From NCBI GenBank assembly GCA_023268595.1, contig JALQUD010000053.1, positions 1 to 6,591 of the forward strand: a DNA stretch of 6,591 nt, written 5' to 3'. Positions 5,360-6,591 of this stretch are shown one piece after another. How positions within the stretch are numbered: the stretch's first letter is position 1; each line of letters opens with the position of its first letter. A program made the translations under genes and the position numbers. The DNA comes from Candidatus Saccharimonadia bacterium (GTDB lineage Bacteria; Patescibacteriota; Saccharimonadia; Saccharimonadales; UBA4665). A model generated the notes under the pieces. The model had not been told where the DNA came from. It did no database searches and worked only from the letters and a program-made list of their open reading frames with translations.

Positions 5360-5554
5360 ATGTACCAAAGTCGTAACATTCCGAAAACACGGAAACGGCA
5401 TGTGTCCGCGCCTGGCAAAGTCAAAGGCAAAAGCAAGAGCCGGACGCAGCCCACGGCTAGCAGGGGCTACCTGGCAATAAGAAAACCCCGCCAGCAGCAT
5501 AAGCGGGGCGGGGTTCGTATGAGGGGAGCGGTCAGTCACGGGTGCTCAGGATGA
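5360..5554 (+). CDS. Doubtful small basic protein
   Basis: The frame encodes 64 residues from ATG 5360, or 66 from the GTG at 5354. AGGGG (5350-5354) lies 5 bases before the ATG, an acceptable ribosome site. About a third of the residues are Lys, Arg or His, with no hydrophobic core, cysteine pattern or recognisable domain. The last third runs through the hairpin at 5479-5513, which serves the opposite-strand glycosyltransferase gene. That argues against a real coding sequence, or suggests only the first part matters. It may be a chance open frame. Confidence 0.25.
   Translation: MYQSRNIPKTRKRHVSAPGKVKGKSKSRTQPTASRGYLAIRKPRQQHKRGGVRMRGAVSHGCSG
5479..5513 (-). terminator. Intrinsic terminator of the glycosyltransferase gene
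   Basis: The perfect 7-bp stem CCCCGCC (5486-5492) with GGCGGGG (5507-5513) encloses a 14-base loop. Read on the minus strand it is followed by TTTTCTTATT, a proper T-rich tail. It lies 63 bp beyond the stop at 5577. The 12-mer AACCCCGCCAGC (5484-5495) is identical to the start of the other terminator at 1213-1224. Confidence 0.85.
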
Positions 5555-5576
5555 AAGCGCGGGGCGCATGGGGAAA

Positions 5577-6591
5577 TCAGTGACGGATCTTATAGACGGT
5601 GATCTCCTGGTTATCCTTGCCGAACTGCTTGACCAGCGTGCCGTGCTTGAGCGCGGTGCTGACAGTCGGGAAAGCCTGGTCGAAATTCTTGGCACCGACG
5701 GTCGGGCCGTTCAGGATGACGTAGTCGATACCTTCCCAGCCGCCGATCTCACGGGTGACCTCGGGGTCAGTCTCGGTCTTATAGAGCCAGACCGGGTCGG
5801 GACTGTTGAAACCCTTGCCCTGCAGGTCGGTCCATAATGCGGACTCTACCACCAAGCGGTTGTCGCGGCTGATATTGGCGTCGATCCAGGCGACGGCTTC
5901 ACGACTGGAAGCGTCCTGGTCAACGGAAGTCAGTGCCGACAACTTGTTGTGCCAGGTGGGCGCCACGAAGACCAGCGTGCCGACGAGCAGCGCGAAACCC
6001 AGCGCGAGTGCCAGCATGGTCCGGAATGGACGGCCGGCGGTGGTAAGTGGTCGGGAAACCAGATGGTCTAAGGTGCCGGCCAAGGTGAGCGCCGCGAAGG
6101 GCAGCATGGCGATGACATACGGATACGGCAGATAACCGGTACGTAACAGTAGCAAGTATCCGACTAGCGAAGCCAGGCCGACGACGCGCAGGTTGCGGTA
6201 CAGCAAGGCTGGAACCAGCGTGACAAGGCCTGAAAGTAACAGCCACTTGTCAATGTTCAGCCAATAGGTGAACAATCCGTAGGTGCCGCTGGTAGTATCG
6301 AAGATGCTGCCACTGCCCTCGCGGCCGGAAAGTTGCCATAGGATGGAGCCGATCAGGGAGACGTGTCCGATGCCAGGGAACAGCTCATCCTTCAGGGCGG
6401 CATATAGGATGTACGAGCTGCCGAGCATCACCAGCACCACGCCGAAGGCGGTCAGGACATAGCGGCGGTTACGCTTGTCGCCGTTGCGCCAGAGGGCATA
6501 GAGCAGGACGGGCAGCAGGACGGCGAAGGTTTCCTTGCTGAGGATGGCGATGGCCATGCAGGCGGCGCTGCCGATGGCCGAGCCGAGGCTG
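5577..6591 (-). CDS. GT39/ArnT-like polytopic glycosyltransferase, C-terminal part (partial)
   Basis: The frame stays open to base 6591, so the Met at 6555-6557 is internal and the start lies beyond the right edge. About 337 residues are visible. Counting from that Met, hydrophobic segments lie at about 1-23 (ILSKETFAVLLPVLLYALW), 33-55, 105-120, 123-139, 145-163 and 180-199. They are followed by a soluble domain at 205-326. The SKET-type helix, the loops and the REAVAWIDANISRDNRLVVES segment at the start of the C-terminal domain resemble the GT39/dolichyl-phosphate-mannose mannosyltransferase (ArnT-like) family. That family moves sugars from polyprenyl-phosphate carriers to proteins or lipids outside the membrane. 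The acidic catalytic loop lies in the missing N-terminal part, so donor and acceptor cannot be told. Its terminator is at 5479-5513. Confidence 0.75.
   Translation of the reverse strand, partial: SLGSAIGSAACMAIAILSKETFAVLLPVLLYALWRNGDKRNRRYVLTAFGVVLVMLGSSYILYAALKDELFPGIGHVSLIGSILWQLSGREGSGSIFDTTSGTYGLFTYWLNIDKWLLLSGLVTLVPALLYRNLRVVGLASLVGYLLLLRTGYLPYPYVIAMLPFAALTLAGTLDHLVSRPLTTAGRPFRTMLALALGFALLVGTLVFVAPTWHNKLSALTSVDQDASSREAVAWIDANISRDNRLVVESALWTDLQGKGFNSPDPVWLYKTETDPEVTREIGGWEGIDYVILNGPTVGAKNFDQAFPTVSTALKHGTLVKQFGKDNQEITVYKIRH

Larger units (their letters stand above)
5159..5576. other. 418-bp intergenic region between XRE gene and glycosyltransferase
   Basis: This stretch contains the minus-strand promoter of the XRE gene (5200-5229), an AT-rich patch at about 5228-5250 and the minus-strand terminator of the glycosyltransferase gene (5479-5513). 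A weakly supported plus-strand small reading frame lies at 5360-5554. A lone TAAAAT at 5314-5319 could be a -10 for it but has no good -35. No tRNA, repeat array or riboswitch was recognised in the rest. Confidence 0.6.

Noticed and set aside
5568..5837. Plus-strand open frame opposite the glycosyltransferase C-terminus
   Set aside because: It is antisense to a continuous soluble domain with a clear family pattern, and lacks a ribosome site.
1..6591. tRNA, rRNA, CRISPR array, insertion sequence or riboswitch
   Set aside because: No cloverleaf, regular spaced repeat, transposase motif with terminal inverted repeats or known aptamer core was recognised on reading the window by eye.

Overview
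The window is bacterial. It has Shine-Dalgarno sites, sigma70-type promoters, intrinsic GC-hairpin terminators and densely packed genes on both strands, with moderately high GC by eye. TGA is used as a stop, so the code is standard. The host cannot be fixed from the sequence. A galactose-oxidase-like protein, an Excalibur-type calcium-loop protein and a GT39-like membrane protein would suit Saccharibacteria/Patescibacteria or an actinobacterium, but the helicase IV-like gene and the gene at 3890-4561 also resemble proteobacterial families. I regard the taxonomy as open.

Layout. (1) Positions 1-1185, plus strand, cell-surface pair: the C-terminal end of a galactose/glyoxal-oxidase-like copper enzyme that keeps three copper-ligand positions, then a membrane-anchored protein with a C-terminal four-cysteine, Excalibur-like domain. 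A strong hairpin terminator closes this unit. (2) Positions 1238-3758, minus strand: a compact helicase IV/UvrD-type superfamily 1 helicase followed 28 bp later by a pentapeptide-repeat protein, probably one operon. (3) Positions 3890-4561, plus strand, divergent from the helicase: a protein with a SAM-like N-terminal helical domain resembling the core-binding half of tyrosine recombinases, a Pro/Ala/Ser linker and a small conserved-looking C-terminal module. It has no catalytic recombinase domain. Its promoter is good (TTGACA, 18 bp, CATACT) and a perfect TGTCA-T-TGACA dyad overlaps the -35. (4) Positions 4574-5158, minus strand, convergent with the previous gene: an XRE-type DNA-binding protein with long, unusual N- and C-terminal extensions and its own promoter. 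(5) Positions 5159-5576: an intergenic stretch with that promoter, a doubtful small basic reading frame and a terminator. (6) Positions 5577-6591, minus strand: the C-terminal part of a polytopic GT39/ArnT-like glycosyltransferase that runs off the right edge.

How they may work together: the two outer units (oxidase plus anchored protein; glycosyltransferase) are envelope functions. The middle block (helicase, pentapeptide protein, orphan recombinase-like core domain, XRE regulator) looks like a DNA-handling accessory block. That the middle four genes form one functional system is inference from proximity only; no signature of a named defence or mobility system is visible.
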